From an uncultured Puniceicoccaceae bacterium (GTDB lineage: Bacteria > Verrucomicrobiota > Verrucomicrobiia > Opitutales > Coraliomargaritaceae), in NCBI GenBank assembly GCA_905479975.1, contig CAJQOS010000015.1:1-62239 (forward strand): 62,239 nt of DNA, read 5' to 3'. Numbering within the stretch: the first letter of the stretch is position 1; every line of letters begins with the position of its first letter. This document shows, piece after piece, positions 27,936-36,870 of this stretch. The notes beneath the pieces were generated by a model. It saw only the letters and a program-made list of their open reading frames with translations, did no database searches and was not told where the DNA came from. The position numbers were made by a program, and so were the translations under genes.

Positions 27936-29104
27936 TCTGTATGAGGTTTCGTGGGAATGACTTGTTGAATGTGCCTCACCAACTTTTGAGTCGTCTTGCG
28001 CATGTCAAAATGTTCCTGAAAAAGGGGCTCAGCGTTCCTTTGCATGGTGCTCTTTTCACTTTCACTTAAGGCGCACCATTTTGATAGAATGGTATAAGCA
28101 TCTTCTGTGGTATCGTTGCAGACCATACCTGCGTGCATTTGATCTACTTCTCGCCAAATATTAACTTTGTTTGAGATCAATACGGGCGTGCCGACAGCGA
28201 GCGCCTCTGCGACCACTATGCCGAAGTTTTCTTGATGAGAAATCAGAGCCATTGCTTCTGCGAAAGCCAGTGATTGCCATTTCAGATCACCCTGTAGCGA
28301 GCCGACCCACGAAATGCCATCTTGTGAGTTAGCTTCTTTGATTGATTGACTGTAAGATGGCTGGCTGTCGGGGCCCGCGATGACAAGGTTTGGGATGTCG
28401 GACTGCTTCGCCTTCAGCTTCGCATAAGCTTGAACGAGCAAATCAAGGCCTTTCTTCTCTTGGATTCGACTTAAGAACAAGAAGTAGGGACGCTTTGCCC
28501 AGTTCGGGCGGTTCAGTTCGAAGTCGTGGCGCAGCTGTTCGCGAGATTGATTGGGGCATACTGTGCCTAGGCCGACCACTGCCTCATTCACCTCATATAT
28601 TTTGAAACTTTCTCTGGCTAAGTATCGCTCTTCCTCGCAGGTGAAGAGGACGGCTCGTGCATCGCGCAGCACGCGATATTCGCCCCATCGCCAGTAGAGA
28701 TTTTTTTTGATTTTTTTAAGCGGATAGGTGGTGTTAAACCATGGGTCGAGCATCCCGTGAGTGAAGACAAAGTAGGGGACGTTCTTGTTTTTGCAGGCAT
28801 TCGACGCGGCGAATCCGGTGTGTTGCCATAGTCCATGTATGATTACGGCATCGAAGCGTGTGACATTTTTATCGCACCATTGCTGATAGGTCTTGGAGTA
28901 GTTAAACGAGCCGAGCCCGCCCGGGCCTAAACGGTGAGTGATCCAGAGCGGGGAATCAACTGCGCCGTCATGGAGTGGCGCATCGATACTTGCCACTTCC
29001 ACTGCATGGCCTAGCTCGCACATGATTTGTGCGGAACGTATCACCGCTTCAGCGGTGCCTCCGGTCTTTGGGTCGATCGAAGTGATGACGTGCAGAATCT
29101 TCAT
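27926..29104 (-). CDS. glycosyltransferase family 4
   Basis: A 392-residue GT-B enzyme starting MKILHVITSIDPKTGGTAEA. FLFLSRIQEKKGLDLLV begins the donor domain and HQENFGIVVAEALAVG is the E-x7-E segment. The start overlaps the stop of the upstream gene as ATGA at 29101-29104. Part of the same minus-strand polysaccharide operon; acceptor and donor cannot be named. Confidence 0.9.
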   Translation of the reverse strand: MKILHVITSIDPKTGGTAEAVIRSAQIMCELGHAVEVASIDAPLHDGAVDSPLWITHRLGPGGLGSFNYSKTYQQWCDKNVTRFDAVIIHGLWQHTGFAASNACKNKNVPYFVFTHGMLDPWFNTTYPLKKIKKNLYWRWGEYRVLRDARAVLFTCEEERYLARESFKIYEVNEAVVGLGTVCPNQSREQLRHDFELNRPNWAKRPYFLFLSRIQEKKGLDLLVQAYAKLKAKQSDIPNLVIAGPDSQPSYSQSIKEANSQDGISWVGSLQGDLKWQSLAFAEAMALISHQENFGIVVAEALAVGTPVLISNKVNIWREVDQMHAGMVCNDTTEDAYTILSKWCALSESEKSTMQRNAEPLFQEHFDMRKTTQKLVRHIQQVIPTKPHTECV

Positions 29105-30276
29105 GAATCAGTGTTCAATTGTGCTTCGTAGAGTTCGAGATACTGAGGGATGATACGCTCTAGGCTGAATTTAAGCGCAAACGCTTTAAGCTGCAACTGT
29201 TGCTCATCCTTAATTGGTGCGGGCGAATTGATCGCCTCCGAGCAGGCGAGTGTGGCTCGATCTTCCCACTGTGGTGAGTCGTCAGCGTCGATCATCAGGC
29301 TCGGGCTTGCGTTGAGTTCGTTCATCGGCGCACGGTCGAGTGTCAGGACGGAGCAGCCACAGGCTTGAGCTTCTAGGATCGGCCAACCAAACCCCTCGAT
29401 GAGCGAGGGGAATAGTAATAACTCTGCGTGTTTGTAGATGTTTTGAAGGGCATCGTCATCGATGTCTTTTAAGTAAAATAGCTTTGATGCTAATGTTTCA
29501 CAGCCGTTCTCGACGAGTGCTTTATCCGTATATTCTGGGCCGATGACTACCAATTTAAGGTCAGGAATGCTGTTGCTCAGTTTTGAGAAAATACGTAACA
29601 CCGCTGCTCGATTCTTATACCACGATCCGGAGCCAATATGCATGACGTAGCGCCCCTCGACTGCGCGTTCTTCAGTCGATACGGTTGTCAGGGCTTGGTT
29701 TGCTTCGTGTATAAATGAAGCGTTGAGCGCATTGGGTATTACGTATTGGCAAGAGGGATGCCTGCCAACTATGCGTGTGACATCGTCGCGAGTGGCAGAG
29801 GACACGCTGGTGATGCTTCGAGCACGTTTCAACCCTCGCAGGATCATCGCTTGGAGTTGTCGCCCCATCCACTGCGTTCGATTTTCAGGGAACTCTCCAA
29901 GTGCAGAGCGAATTGCAAGTAGATCGTGGCAGGTGACGAGATGTGGCTGGTCGGTGAGCCACTTTGTGTAAGGCGCATTCGAGTGGTCACAAATATGCAC
30001 AATACAGGGGCTTGAAATCGAACGAATTCTGCTACGTAACAGAAATGGAAATAGTAGGAATTTGTCGACATAGCCGAGATATTTGCTAACCCCATTGTTC
30101 TTTGAGCAGAGTTTGCCGAAGACGACGGGCGGCAGTATGAGTTCTACGTCCACACCTTGCGCGGAGAGCCCGAGCTGTAAGAGTTGGGCAAACCGTTGCA
30201 TGCTGAATTGCTGGTCGGGTAAGTAATTGCCGATCAACACCACGCGATGGTTAGGATTCTGGACTTGAGGTTTCAC
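29101..30276 (-). CDS. glycosyltransferase family 4
   Basis: A 391-residue GT-B enzyme. VVLIGNYLPDQQFSMQRFA is the N-terminal loop, YVMHIGSGSWYKNRAAVLRI begins the donor domain, and LIEGFGWPILEAQACGC is the E-x7-E segment typical of mannosyl- or rhamnosyltransferase-like enzymes. The gene overlaps the upstream polymerase gene by 26 bp. The specific sugar is not inferable. Confidence 0.9.
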   Translation of the reverse strand: MKPQVQNPNHRVVLIGNYLPDQQFSMQRFAQLLQLGLSAQGVDVELILPPVVFGKLCSKNNGVSKYLGYVDKFLLFPFLLRSRIRSISSPCIVHICDHSNAPYTKWLTDQPHLVTCHDLLAIRSALGEFPENRTQWMGRQLQAMILRGLKRARSITSVSSATRDDVTRIVGRHPSCQYVIPNALNASFIHEANQALTTVSTEERAVEGRYVMHIGSGSWYKNRAAVLRIFSKLSNSIPDLKLVVIGPEYTDKALVENGCETLASKLFYLKDIDDDALQNIYKHAELLLFPSLIEGFGWPILEAQACGCSVLTLDRAPMNELNASPSLMIDADDSPQWEDRATLACSEAINSPAPIKDEQQLQLKAFALKFSLERIIPQYLELYEAQLNTDS

Positions 30277-31588
30277 TGGTAGTCTTGGTTATTTGCGGAC
30301 GCGGCCTCATCGCTGCAATCGTCAGGCCTATGCCCATTATCGTGAAGCCATGAACCGTGGTTTGTCCTAGGTTTCCGATTAAGAGGTTAAAGATGACTGC
30401 GGATAGGAAAATTACGCCCATGCCATTGCCACTTCGCAATTTGATGAAGGCATAGATGGAGAGCTTGTAGGTGAGCCAGATACGCCATAGAATAAATAGA
30501 CCGCCTAGGATGACGCCGCCTTCACCTGTTAAGCGATACCATTCTCCTTCACCGAGGTTAAATCCTCTGCGGCCACTGAGCAGTTTGTTGCCTGGCTGTG
30601 TGCCTGCGCCAATGCCTGAGCCAAAGTAAGAGAGGTTTTCGTCACCTGAGAATGGGCCGATGAATTCGTCGATGATTCGATTGCCGATTGCGTGTTTGAC
30701 GCCGCCGCGATCCTCTCCTGTTGAGGTTTCCCATCGGGAGAGAAATGCCTCCTTCGCATTGTCGAAAATCGACAATTGGTTAACGGCAAACAGGGCGAGG
30801 CACAGGAAAAAGGCAACTCGAAGAAGGCGTAACAATGCATGCTTTTGTAGGGCCGATGTCAGCATGCCGACTGTGAATGTGAGGCCGACCGCTAATAGCA
30901 GTGATCGACTAATCGAGATCGGTATCGCGAGTAATACCGCAGCGGCACCGACTGCGAGTAACCATTTTGGGTAGCGCGTATGCTGTGTCATGCCCGCGAC
31001 GAGGAAGGCCATTGAATAGGTGTAAAACCATACGATGCCGACAATGAAGCTAAAGGTTCCTGGCGGGCGGTATTTGCCCATTGCGCCGCTGAATCCTCCG
31101 CCTTCGGAACCACCAATCGAGCGGTTGATCCATGCCGATTGTGGTGCGTTGAATTGTAGTATGATGATTGCAGTCATCAGCAAAGTCGCCAGTAGCCACC
31201 ATTTACCAAGCACGATCAGATCAGATCGGTAAAATACTGTACCGATTATAAATGCAAAGGGGATGTGCAAATAATTGGCACGGAAGCCGAAGCCAGTAAC
31301 CAATAAGTTGCCGTGCCCAAATAATATCGTTTCGACGCTCCAGAGAGCTACTAAGATCAGGCCAGAGATGACCAAGCGATTAACCGGGAATTTGCCGTGA
31401 ATCATCGCGATGGCATATGCGAGTAGGACAATTGGATCGCGCGCGAGTAGTAAGAGGTCGGAGAATCCCGGTAGCACCCATTTGCGCAATGCACCTTCAA
31501 GCACGAGTAATATGATATAAGCCACCGCGAGCCAGCGCAGTTGTCGCGTTGGCTTATCGAGTGGAGTATATTGAGCTTGCTCGGACAT
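30251..31588 (-). CDS. O-antigen polymerase/ligase-like membrane protein (Wzy/WaaL superfamily)
   Basis: A 445-residue protein with about 11 membrane segments and one larger periplasmic loop between residues 270 and 370, containing SGIGAGTQPGNKLLSGRRG and a GEGEWYRLTGEGG segment. This loop before the last membrane helices is the usual site of action in Wzy/WaaL proteins. It would polymerise repeat units or ligate the finished chain. With a flippase and priming transferase in the same locus, a Wzx/Wzy-dependent pathway is indicated. Polymerase and ligase cannot be told apart here. Confidence 0.82.
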   Translation of the reverse strand: MSEQAQYTPLDKPTRQLRWLAVAYIILLVLEGALRKWVLPGFSDLLLLARDPIVLLAYAIAMIHGKFPVNRLVISGLILVALWSVETILFGHGNLLVTGFGFRANYLHIPFAFIIGTVFYRSDLIVLGKWWLLATLLMTAIIILQFNAPQSAWINRSIGGSEGGGFSGAMGKYRPPGTFSFIVGIVWFYTYSMAFLVAGMTQHTRYPKWLLAVGAAAVLLAIPISISRSLLLAVGLTFTVGMLTSALQKHALLRLLRVAFFLCLALFAVNQLSIFDNAKEAFLSRWETSTGEDRGGVKHAIGNRIIDEFIGPFSGDENLSYFGSGIGAGTQPGNKLLSGRRGFNLGEGEWYRLTGEGGVILGGLFILWRIWLTYKLSIYAFIKLRSGNGMGVIFLSAVIFNLLIGNLGQTTVHGFTIMGIGLTIAAMRPRPQITKTTSETSSPES

Positions 31589-31594
31589 CGAGGA

Positions 31595-32722
31595 TTATGG
31601 CGCTAAGTCTGTGAGGAATTGTTGAGCGACTTTGGTTAGGCTCGATTCTGGGGCTCGCTTCTCCGGAGTTTGTAGCAGGTCGATTAAGGTGCTGTCATCG
31701 TCATTGATGCTAAAGAGAGAGGTATCCTCTGGGCGTGGAAGTTCACGGCGTGACTCGGGGGTCATGCCTGCGCACAGCACTGGCAATCCATGTTCTAGCA
31801 TGCTGAGCACTGCGCCGCTTTTCTGGCACATTTGAATGTGTGCGGAATTCATGCCTAAGTCGGCGTGCTGCATTAATTGCGAGATCGTGGCTGAGTCTTG
31901 TGCTCCGAGTTGATCGCATTGCCAGCCCCATTGCTCGCAGAGATTCGTTATTTGTTGCCACCGCGATTCGCCGTTACGATCCATGCCGACTTGCACGAGG
32001 CGGAGTGATACGTCCGCCGCGTTTGCGAGCTGATGCAGGCGCTCCATCGCGTCGTGCATTTCCCAGCGATCTAGTTGGCTGAAGGGCACGATGACGATGC
32101 GCTCTTGTGTGGCTGAAGTGTGTTTGCTTAAGAGGGCGGATGCACTGTCCGGCGATGCTGTTGCAATTGGAATGTTGCCAAACAGAGGCAGCTCCTTTGA
32201 CGCTATTTTGTTGTCTGAAAGAATCGCATTGTAGAGCGCGTTGCTCGTGTGGCATTGCTGTGGTTGCCAACGTCTGACCGAGCTTAGTATTTGTCTGCGT
32301 TGTAAGAGCCCGAGTGTTCTCAACTTGAGAGGCATGACTGGTGCTTGCCGTATCCAGAGCTCGTGAAACATGACATGCCGCTTTGCTGTTCTAGGTAAAT
32401 TGTTTAGAAACGAAAACAGCGCGTGCACCAATCCCTTGGGGTGAAATGCGAAGCAAACAAACTGTAAACTATACCAATCCGGGTCCCATTGAGAGAGTTC
32501 TGTATGGAGCACTGCTTGGTGTTTGGTGGGCGTGTTGAGAATGTTACGGCGACGTATGAGTTGAACTCCGTCCGTTTTAGATTCTTCATCCACTACGTCG
32601 CAGAGGGATACCAGTAAGCAGGAGTGCCCTCGCTCGACGCATGCACGAGCGAGCTGACGTGTGTAATCTCCCACACCATCGCGCCCTGGGTCGAGCGAGC
32701 CGCATATAAATAAAAGTCTCAT
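31595..32722 (-). CDS. glycosyltransferase, atypical GT-B
   Basis: A 375-residue protein beginning MRLLFICGSLDPGRDGVGDY, like GT4 acceptor domains (GxGDYT loop). RIVIVPFSQLDRWEMHDAME is where the donor domain begins. The E-x7-E signature is missing; instead the segment reads SAHIQMCQKSGAVLSMLEHG, so catalysis or donor binding differs, or the enzyme serves another role. The gene sits between two clear operon members with 6 bp and zero spacing, so it is kept under selection with them. Confidence 0.75.
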   Translation of the reverse strand: MRLLFICGSLDPGRDGVGDYTRQLARACVERGHSCLLVSLCDVVDEESKTDGVQLIRRRNILNTPTKHQAVLHTELSQWDPDWYSLQFVCFAFHPKGLVHALFSFLNNLPRTAKRHVMFHELWIRQAPVMPLKLRTLGLLQRRQILSSVRRWQPQQCHTSNALYNAILSDNKIASKELPLFGNIPIATASPDSASALLSKHTSATQERIVIVPFSQLDRWEMHDAMERLHQLANAADVSLRLVQVGMDRNGESRWQQITNLCEQWGWQCDQLGAQDSATISQLMQHADLGMNSAHIQMCQKSGAVLSMLEHGLPVLCAGMTPESRRELPRPEDTSLFSINDDDSTLIDLLQTPEKRAPESSLTKVAQQFLTDLAP

Positions 32723-33988
32723 TTAGGCTGTCGCTGCATTGGTGGCTGTGGATTGCTTTTCAGGCAATCGAACTGCTGCAACTATCCCATCATGATAATT
32801 GCTCCAAGTGTGTGCGCGGGCGGCTTCGAGAGCATGGCATTTCATTTGTTGGAGTAATGATCGATCTTCAGATAGTTTAGTCAGCCGGTCGGCGATGGCA
32901 TCTGGATCTCGAATGGGGACGATGAATCCTTCTTTCCCGTCCGTTATTAAGTCCGGCGCGCAGGTGTGATTTGTCGAGATGATTGGTAGCCCCTGTGAGA
33001 GTGCTTCTGTTAGCACGAGTCCAAAGCCTTCGAAGAGAGAGGGGAATACCAGCACGTCGTGTGCACGCATTGTGGATAGGATTTTTTCGTGTGGTAAGCT
33101 ATCGATCCATTTGTAGCGCTGTAGCGCAGCATCAAGCGGTGCGCAGCCTGCAATGCGCTTGCCGACCAGAGTGAGTTCTACATCGCCTTCAATTTGTGCG
33201 ACTGCTTTGAGCAAGTCGGCGACGCCTTTACGTTGGCTCAGGCCGCCGACATAGAGCACTCTGAGCGGGCGGGATGGATCTGATTCTGTGGGAGTGTCGA
33301 GTTGAACCTGAGGGCAACCGTAAGGCACAATAAAGGGTTCAGGGACTTGAAAGGGTGTCGCTTGAAGTGTGCTCGCAGCAAAGCGACTGGCGACGATGAT
33401 ACTGTCTGCCAGTTGTAATTCCGCATCTTTCCGCTCCAATTTTGCGACACTATCTTGTAGTGCTGGCATGGTAGCCTGCCATTCCGGCAGTCTTTCCGCT
33501 TCCTGCTGTTGGATTTCTAGCGCCATACGCCAATAGCCAATCGGTAGGTCGTAGATGCGGTGTAGCTGTAGCTCTTTCGCGGCTCTAAAGGTTTTGATCG
33601 CACCGTCTTCATAGCAGTAAACGGCTTGGATTTTTGACGCGATCGCTCGTGCACGTTGAGCGGTGAGCTGATCAATATGTTGGTAGATCTTATCAATGCA
33701 GAAGGCGCCGGTCTCATGTTCTGTGAGTTTGCTGAGCCCGATTTTTGGGGCTAAGATGCGGGTGAGTTCGTGTAGCGGCGCTTGACGTGTGAGATGTTGT
33801 ATCTCGGGTGGATAAGACCTGCGGGCGAGTTCTGCACAGCCTGGGAGCTTTGCTATTTTACCAAAGACATTGTTGTCGAACGTAGCGACTGTAGTGACAA
33901 ATTCCTGAATCAGGTTTGCTTTGTTGAGCGCGATTAGAGCGTTGCGAGCAAAACTGTTTCCTGTCGGGTGAGAGAGTAGGATGCTCAT
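32723..33988 (-). CDS. glycosyltransferase family 4
   Basis: From the ATG at 33988, which overlaps the wecG-like stop as ATGA, the protein has 421 residues. LRVLYVGGLSQRKGVADLLK begins the donor domain and LFEGFGLVLTEALSQG is the E-x7-E segment. The N-terminal MSILLSHPTGNSFARNALIA resembles glycosyltransferases that lack the GG loop. An in-frame ATG at 34015 lies inside the upstream gene. The stop TAA is followed directly by the ATG of the next gene. Confidence 0.9.
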   Translation of the reverse strand: MSILLSHPTGNSFARNALIALNKANLIQEFVTTVATFDNNVFGKIAKLPGCAELARRSYPPEIQHLTRQAPLHELTRILAPKIGLSKLTEHETGAFCIDKIYQHIDQLTAQRARAIASKIQAVYCYEDGAIKTFRAAKELQLHRIYDLPIGYWRMALEIQQQEAERLPEWQATMPALQDSVAKLERKDAELQLADSIIVASRFAASTLQATPFQVPEPFIVPYGCPQVQLDTPTESDPSRPLRVLYVGGLSQRKGVADLLKAVAQIEGDVELTLVGKRIAGCAPLDAALQRYKWIDSLPHEKILSTMRAHDVLVFPSLFEGFGLVLTEALSQGLPIISTNHTCAPDLITDGKEGFIVPIRDPDAIADRLTKLSEDRSLLQQMKCHALEAARAHTWSNYHDGIVAAVRLPEKQSTATNAATA

Positions 33989-34740
33989 GTTTTTTGAGGC
34001 ATACATTCGCCCCATTGTTTGAGTAATGGCTTCAGTTTTCGAGCGTTCCAGTAGCGAGGGAAGAATGTCTTTGGATCAGCCAAGATGCGCAGTAACCAGC
34101 CGATGTAGATCCGGTCTGCCCACGCGGGGATCGTTGCTTGTTTCCCCGTCAAAAATGCGATGGCGGCTCCGATACAGATGATCGTTGGCGTGTAGTCGAG
34201 TCGATCGCGTAGCCAATGGCCGAGCACTTCTTGCTTGCCGCCGGCAATTGTCAGGATGACGTAGTCGGGGCGTTGCTCGCGGATCGTATCGAGTAGTGTT
34301 TGATCTTCGATCGGGAACTCGGTGTAGTGGGGGGCGAGATAGCAGTGCTGACTCTCAAGCTGTATTTGTTGTGTCGCTAGATACTGTGTTGTGGCATCGC
34401 TGTGCGCTTGATCTGGCACGACCCAGAGCTGCCGCGTGTTGCCTTTAAAGCGAGGTGCATCAATGAGTGCCTGGATGAATTTCAAGCCGGAGTGACGTTG
34501 CAGTGATTCACCGCAGCGCTTTTTCCAGAGCAGGGCGAGATAGCCGCTATCAATTAAGTTGATGTCCGCTGACTGCAGGGCTTTGTCGTAATCTGGATTC
34601 TTTCCGAGTGCGGCGAGGCCTGGGCCGGAGGGTGCTAGGAATAGGCCGCCGTCATTATGTGCAATCTCCAGAGCAGCTTCGAGACTGTCATTGTAGAAGG
34701 GAATGCCTAAAATCTGAACGGTTTTGAATGCTGTCTCCAT
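33985..34740 (-). CDS. WecG/TagA/CpsF-family glycosyltransferase
   Basis: A 251-residue GT26 protein. NIDSG-like segment INLIDSGYLALLWKKR, RHSGLKFIQALI and IICIGAAIAFLTGKQATIPA, then WADRIYIGWLLRILADP, correspond to the family pattern (D..P.....G, G...V, GVGAAFDFLAG...RAP.W....GLEWLYRL..EP). GT26 enzymes add a ManNAc(A)- or glucosyl-type sugar to a lipid-diphospho-sugar primer, usually as the second step. It follows the antiterminator gene by 23 bp and starts the enzyme part of the operon. Confidence 0.9.
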   Translation of the reverse strand: METAFKTVQILGIPFYNDSLEAALEIAHNDGGLFLAPSGPGLAALGKNPDYDKALQSADINLIDSGYLALLWKKRCGESLQRHSGLKFIQALIDAPRFKGNTRQLWVVPDQAHSDATTQYLATQQIQLESQHCYLAPHYTEFPIEDQTLLDTIREQRPDYVILTIAGGKQEVLGHWLRDRLDYTPTIICIGAAIAFLTGKQATIPAWADRIYIGWLLRILADPKTFFPRYWNARKLKPLLKQWGECMPQKT

Positions 34741-34763
34741 TTGGGTAGGAACGGGACGTGGCC

Positions 34764-35306
34764 TTAGTTCGCGTCGGGGGCGAGTAGTATGTCGTCGGCG
34801 CTGACTGCTACGGTGACCTGGTTACCGAGGAATTCGAGTAAGACTTGTATCCGATTCTGCGCGGGTAGTTGAGCGAGCACTTTTCCATTGAGCCCTTTCA
34901 GGCTGCCGGAGATGAACTCGATCTCTGCGCCAGGCTCGATGCTGAGGTCTGGTGCTTCGATAATACCTTCGGGCAGACTATCGCGTAGGTTGATGACGAT
35001 GTGCTCTGGCACTGCTCGGCGATCACCTTGTCCGACCACACCGCTGACACCTTGCGTGTGGATGACGCGACGATAGTTCTCGCGAAAGGAGAATTTTGCG
35101 AAAATGTAGCCCGGAAACATCGCTTCTGTGAACCGTTTTTTGCCAGTTCGTGTTTTCTTGATCTGACTGACTCGGGGGCAGAACACTTCCATGGATTCGA
35201 TTTTCGATAGAATTGCGGCGGCGATATGCTCGCGCTTGGTTTGAGTGCGCAGGCAAAACCATTCGAGTGGTTCGGCGGGTGGTTGGTTATCCGGCGGGGA
35301 AGTCAT
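34764..35306 (-). CDS. NusG-like antiterminator (UpxY/RfaH type)
   Basis: The protein of 180 residues from ATG 35306 (a TTG at 35321 is the alternative) has the NGN domain at residues 15-110 (WFCLRTQTKREHIAAAIL; AMFPGYIFAKFSF) and a short KOW-like C-terminal domain (IEPGAEIEFISGSLKGLNGK). Operon-specific NusG paralogs of this size head capsule and exopolysaccharide operons and let polymerase read through long clusters. Here it is the first gene of a roughly 9-kb minus-strand operon and divergent from the priming transferase, so this role is likely. No ops/JUMPstart element was recognised. Confidence 0.88.
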   Translation of the reverse strand: MTSPPDNQPPAEPLEWFCLRTQTKREHIAAAILSKIESMEVFCPRVSQIKKTRTGKKRFTEAMFPGYIFAKFSFRENYRRVIHTQGVSGVVGQGDRRAVPEHIVINLRDSLPEGIIEAPDLSIEPGAEIEFISGSLKGLNGKVLAQLPAQNRIQVLLEFLGNQVTVAVSADDILLAPDAN

Positions 35307-35453
35307 ATGGCAGCAGTACAATTAAGCTAGGCCTCGGAGGCGCTGTTACAACGGTAAAGATTGCGATTGAGCCAGTTCTTCAGCCTTCTTTTTGTTTACA
35401 ATGCAGGGGGATCGCCTTCATATACACATTTGGCATAATCGATTGCCCCCCCT

Positions 35454-36866
35454 ATGATTGGAAACCGCACACAAGGCCTTCGCATCTTGAGTCACGCATT
35501 TATCGTGCTCTATACGCTCGTCTTGTTTGGCGTGATGCTGTTTGTGGGTGCTGATGTGATGCAGCGCATTGATTTAAATCAGATCAATCTGTTGCTTTAC
35601 TTCTTAGGCGTATTTTTGGCGGGGCTGGTTTCGTATCGTAACAGTCATAATGACATGCAGAAAAGTGATCTCACCTCGTTTCGGTGGGTGCATGCGGTTC
35701 GTCTTACGAATTATCAGACGCTCGTGCTGGCGTTGATGCTGTTTGCGATTGTTTTCAGCACCAAGGACAAGGCGATTAGCCGTCTGTTTGTCGGCTCCTT
35801 TCTGCTGATATTCTGGCTGAGTGTGATTCCGTTGAATCGCTATATATCAGAGTGGATCGCACAATTGGTCTTTCGTGGCGATAACTCGGTGCGCACTGTT
35901 TTTTTAGGCAGTGAGAAGTCGGCTCGTCAGTTAGAGAATTGGGCAGCGCGGCAGCCGTTTTTCGGTATCGATATACTTGGTCTGATCACCTACGAATTCG
36001 TGGGGAAGAGTCAGTTGGAGATGCCGATTCTCGGTGAGTTTATGGAGCTCGAGGAGTTGATGGAGCGGCATAAGATCGACCAAGTGGTGCTGCTGGAGAC
36101 GCGAAACTCGGATTGGTGGGTCGATTCTGTGGTGGAGGTTTGTGGTAAGCTGGGGTGCCGTATCTTGATTTTTAACCCATGGGAGGAATATTTCGAGCAA
36201 GAGCTGATCCCCGTTAATCAGGGCGGTCATACCTTCTTTTCATTGCAGCAAGAGCCACTTGAAAATCCGATCAACCGTGCCCTGAAGCGGGTGCTCGATA
36301 TCTGTATCGCACTGCCGGTTGTGCTGTTTGTGCTACCTTGGATGTGTTTGTTTGCGAAGGTCATGATCATGCGCGAGTCGCCGGGCCCCATGTTTTTCCG
36401 GCAAAAACGATCCGGGCAGCGTGGGCGCTTGTTTAATATCTATAAGTTTCGCTCCATGCATCATTCAGACCCGTCTCGCGAAGGGGAGCAGGCGACTGCT
36501 GGGGATGAGCGCATTTTTAAATTCGGCCAATTGATGCGCCGCACCAGTATCGACGAGTTTCCGCAGTTTATTAACGTGCTACGTGGGCAGATGAGCGTGG
36601 TCGGCCCGCGCCCGCATTTAATTCAGCATGACAGCGAGTTCAGCGAGCAGGTGAACATCTACCGCACACGGCATTTCGTGAAGCCCGGCATTACCGGACT
36701 GGCGCAGTGTAAGGGCTTTCGTGGCGAAGTGACCGAACTGGCACTCATCGAGGAACGCGTTCGCTACGATCTGGAGTATATTCGCAGCTGGTCGTTCTGG
36801 CTCGATGTCTGGATTTTGCTGAAGACTGCGGTGCAGGTCATTTTTCCGCCGAAATCGGCGTATTGA
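35454..36866 (+). CDS. polyprenyl-phosphate sugar phosphotransferase (WcaJ/WbaP type)
   Basis: This 470-residue membrane protein would start glycan assembly by moving sugar-1-phosphate to undecaprenyl phosphate. It has four N-terminal membrane segments (residues 10-140), a Rossmann-like CoA-binding domain (about 150-260) and the catalytic domain: a re-entrant hydrophobic segment at 280-305, then ESPGPMFFRQKRSGQRGRLF, YKFRSMH, the RRTSIDEFPQFINVL segment, MSVVGPRP and KPGITGLAQ. The DE pair in SIDEFPQ is the catalytic site. It is divergent from the NusG-like gene across 147 bp, so both probably share control. Confidence 0.95.
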   Translation: MIGNRTQGLRILSHAFIVLYTLVLFGVMLFVGADVMQRIDLNQINLLLYFLGVFLAGLVSYRNSHNDMQKSDLTSFRWVHAVRLTNYQTLVLALMLFAIVFSTKDKAISRLFVGSFLLIFWLSVIPLNRYISEWIAQLVFRGDNSVRTVFLGSEKSARQLENWAARQPFFGIDILGLITYEFVGKSQLEMPILGEFMELEELMERHKIDQVVLLETRNSDWWVDSVVEVCGKLGCRILIFNPWEEYFEQELIPVNQGGHTFFSLQQEPLENPINRALKRVLDICIALPVVLFVLPWMCLFAKVMIMRESPGPMFFRQKRSGQRGRLFNIYKFRSMHHSDPSREGEQATAGDERIFKFGQLMRRTSIDEFPQFINVLRGQMSVVGPRPHLIQHDSEFSEQVNIYRTRHFVKPGITGLAQCKGFRGEVTELALIEERVRYDLEYIRSWSFWLDVWILLKTAVQVIFPPKSAY

Positions 36867-36870
36867 TTGA

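Noticed and set aside
35307-35453. JUMPstart/ops element upstream of the glycan operon
   Set aside because: I could not find a GGCGGTAG-like word in the correct orientation.
35213-35554. A 113-codon plus-strand frame at the nusG-like/priming transferase divide
   Set aside because: It spans the antisense of the NusG-like gene and the start of the transferase in another frame; no protein-like pattern.
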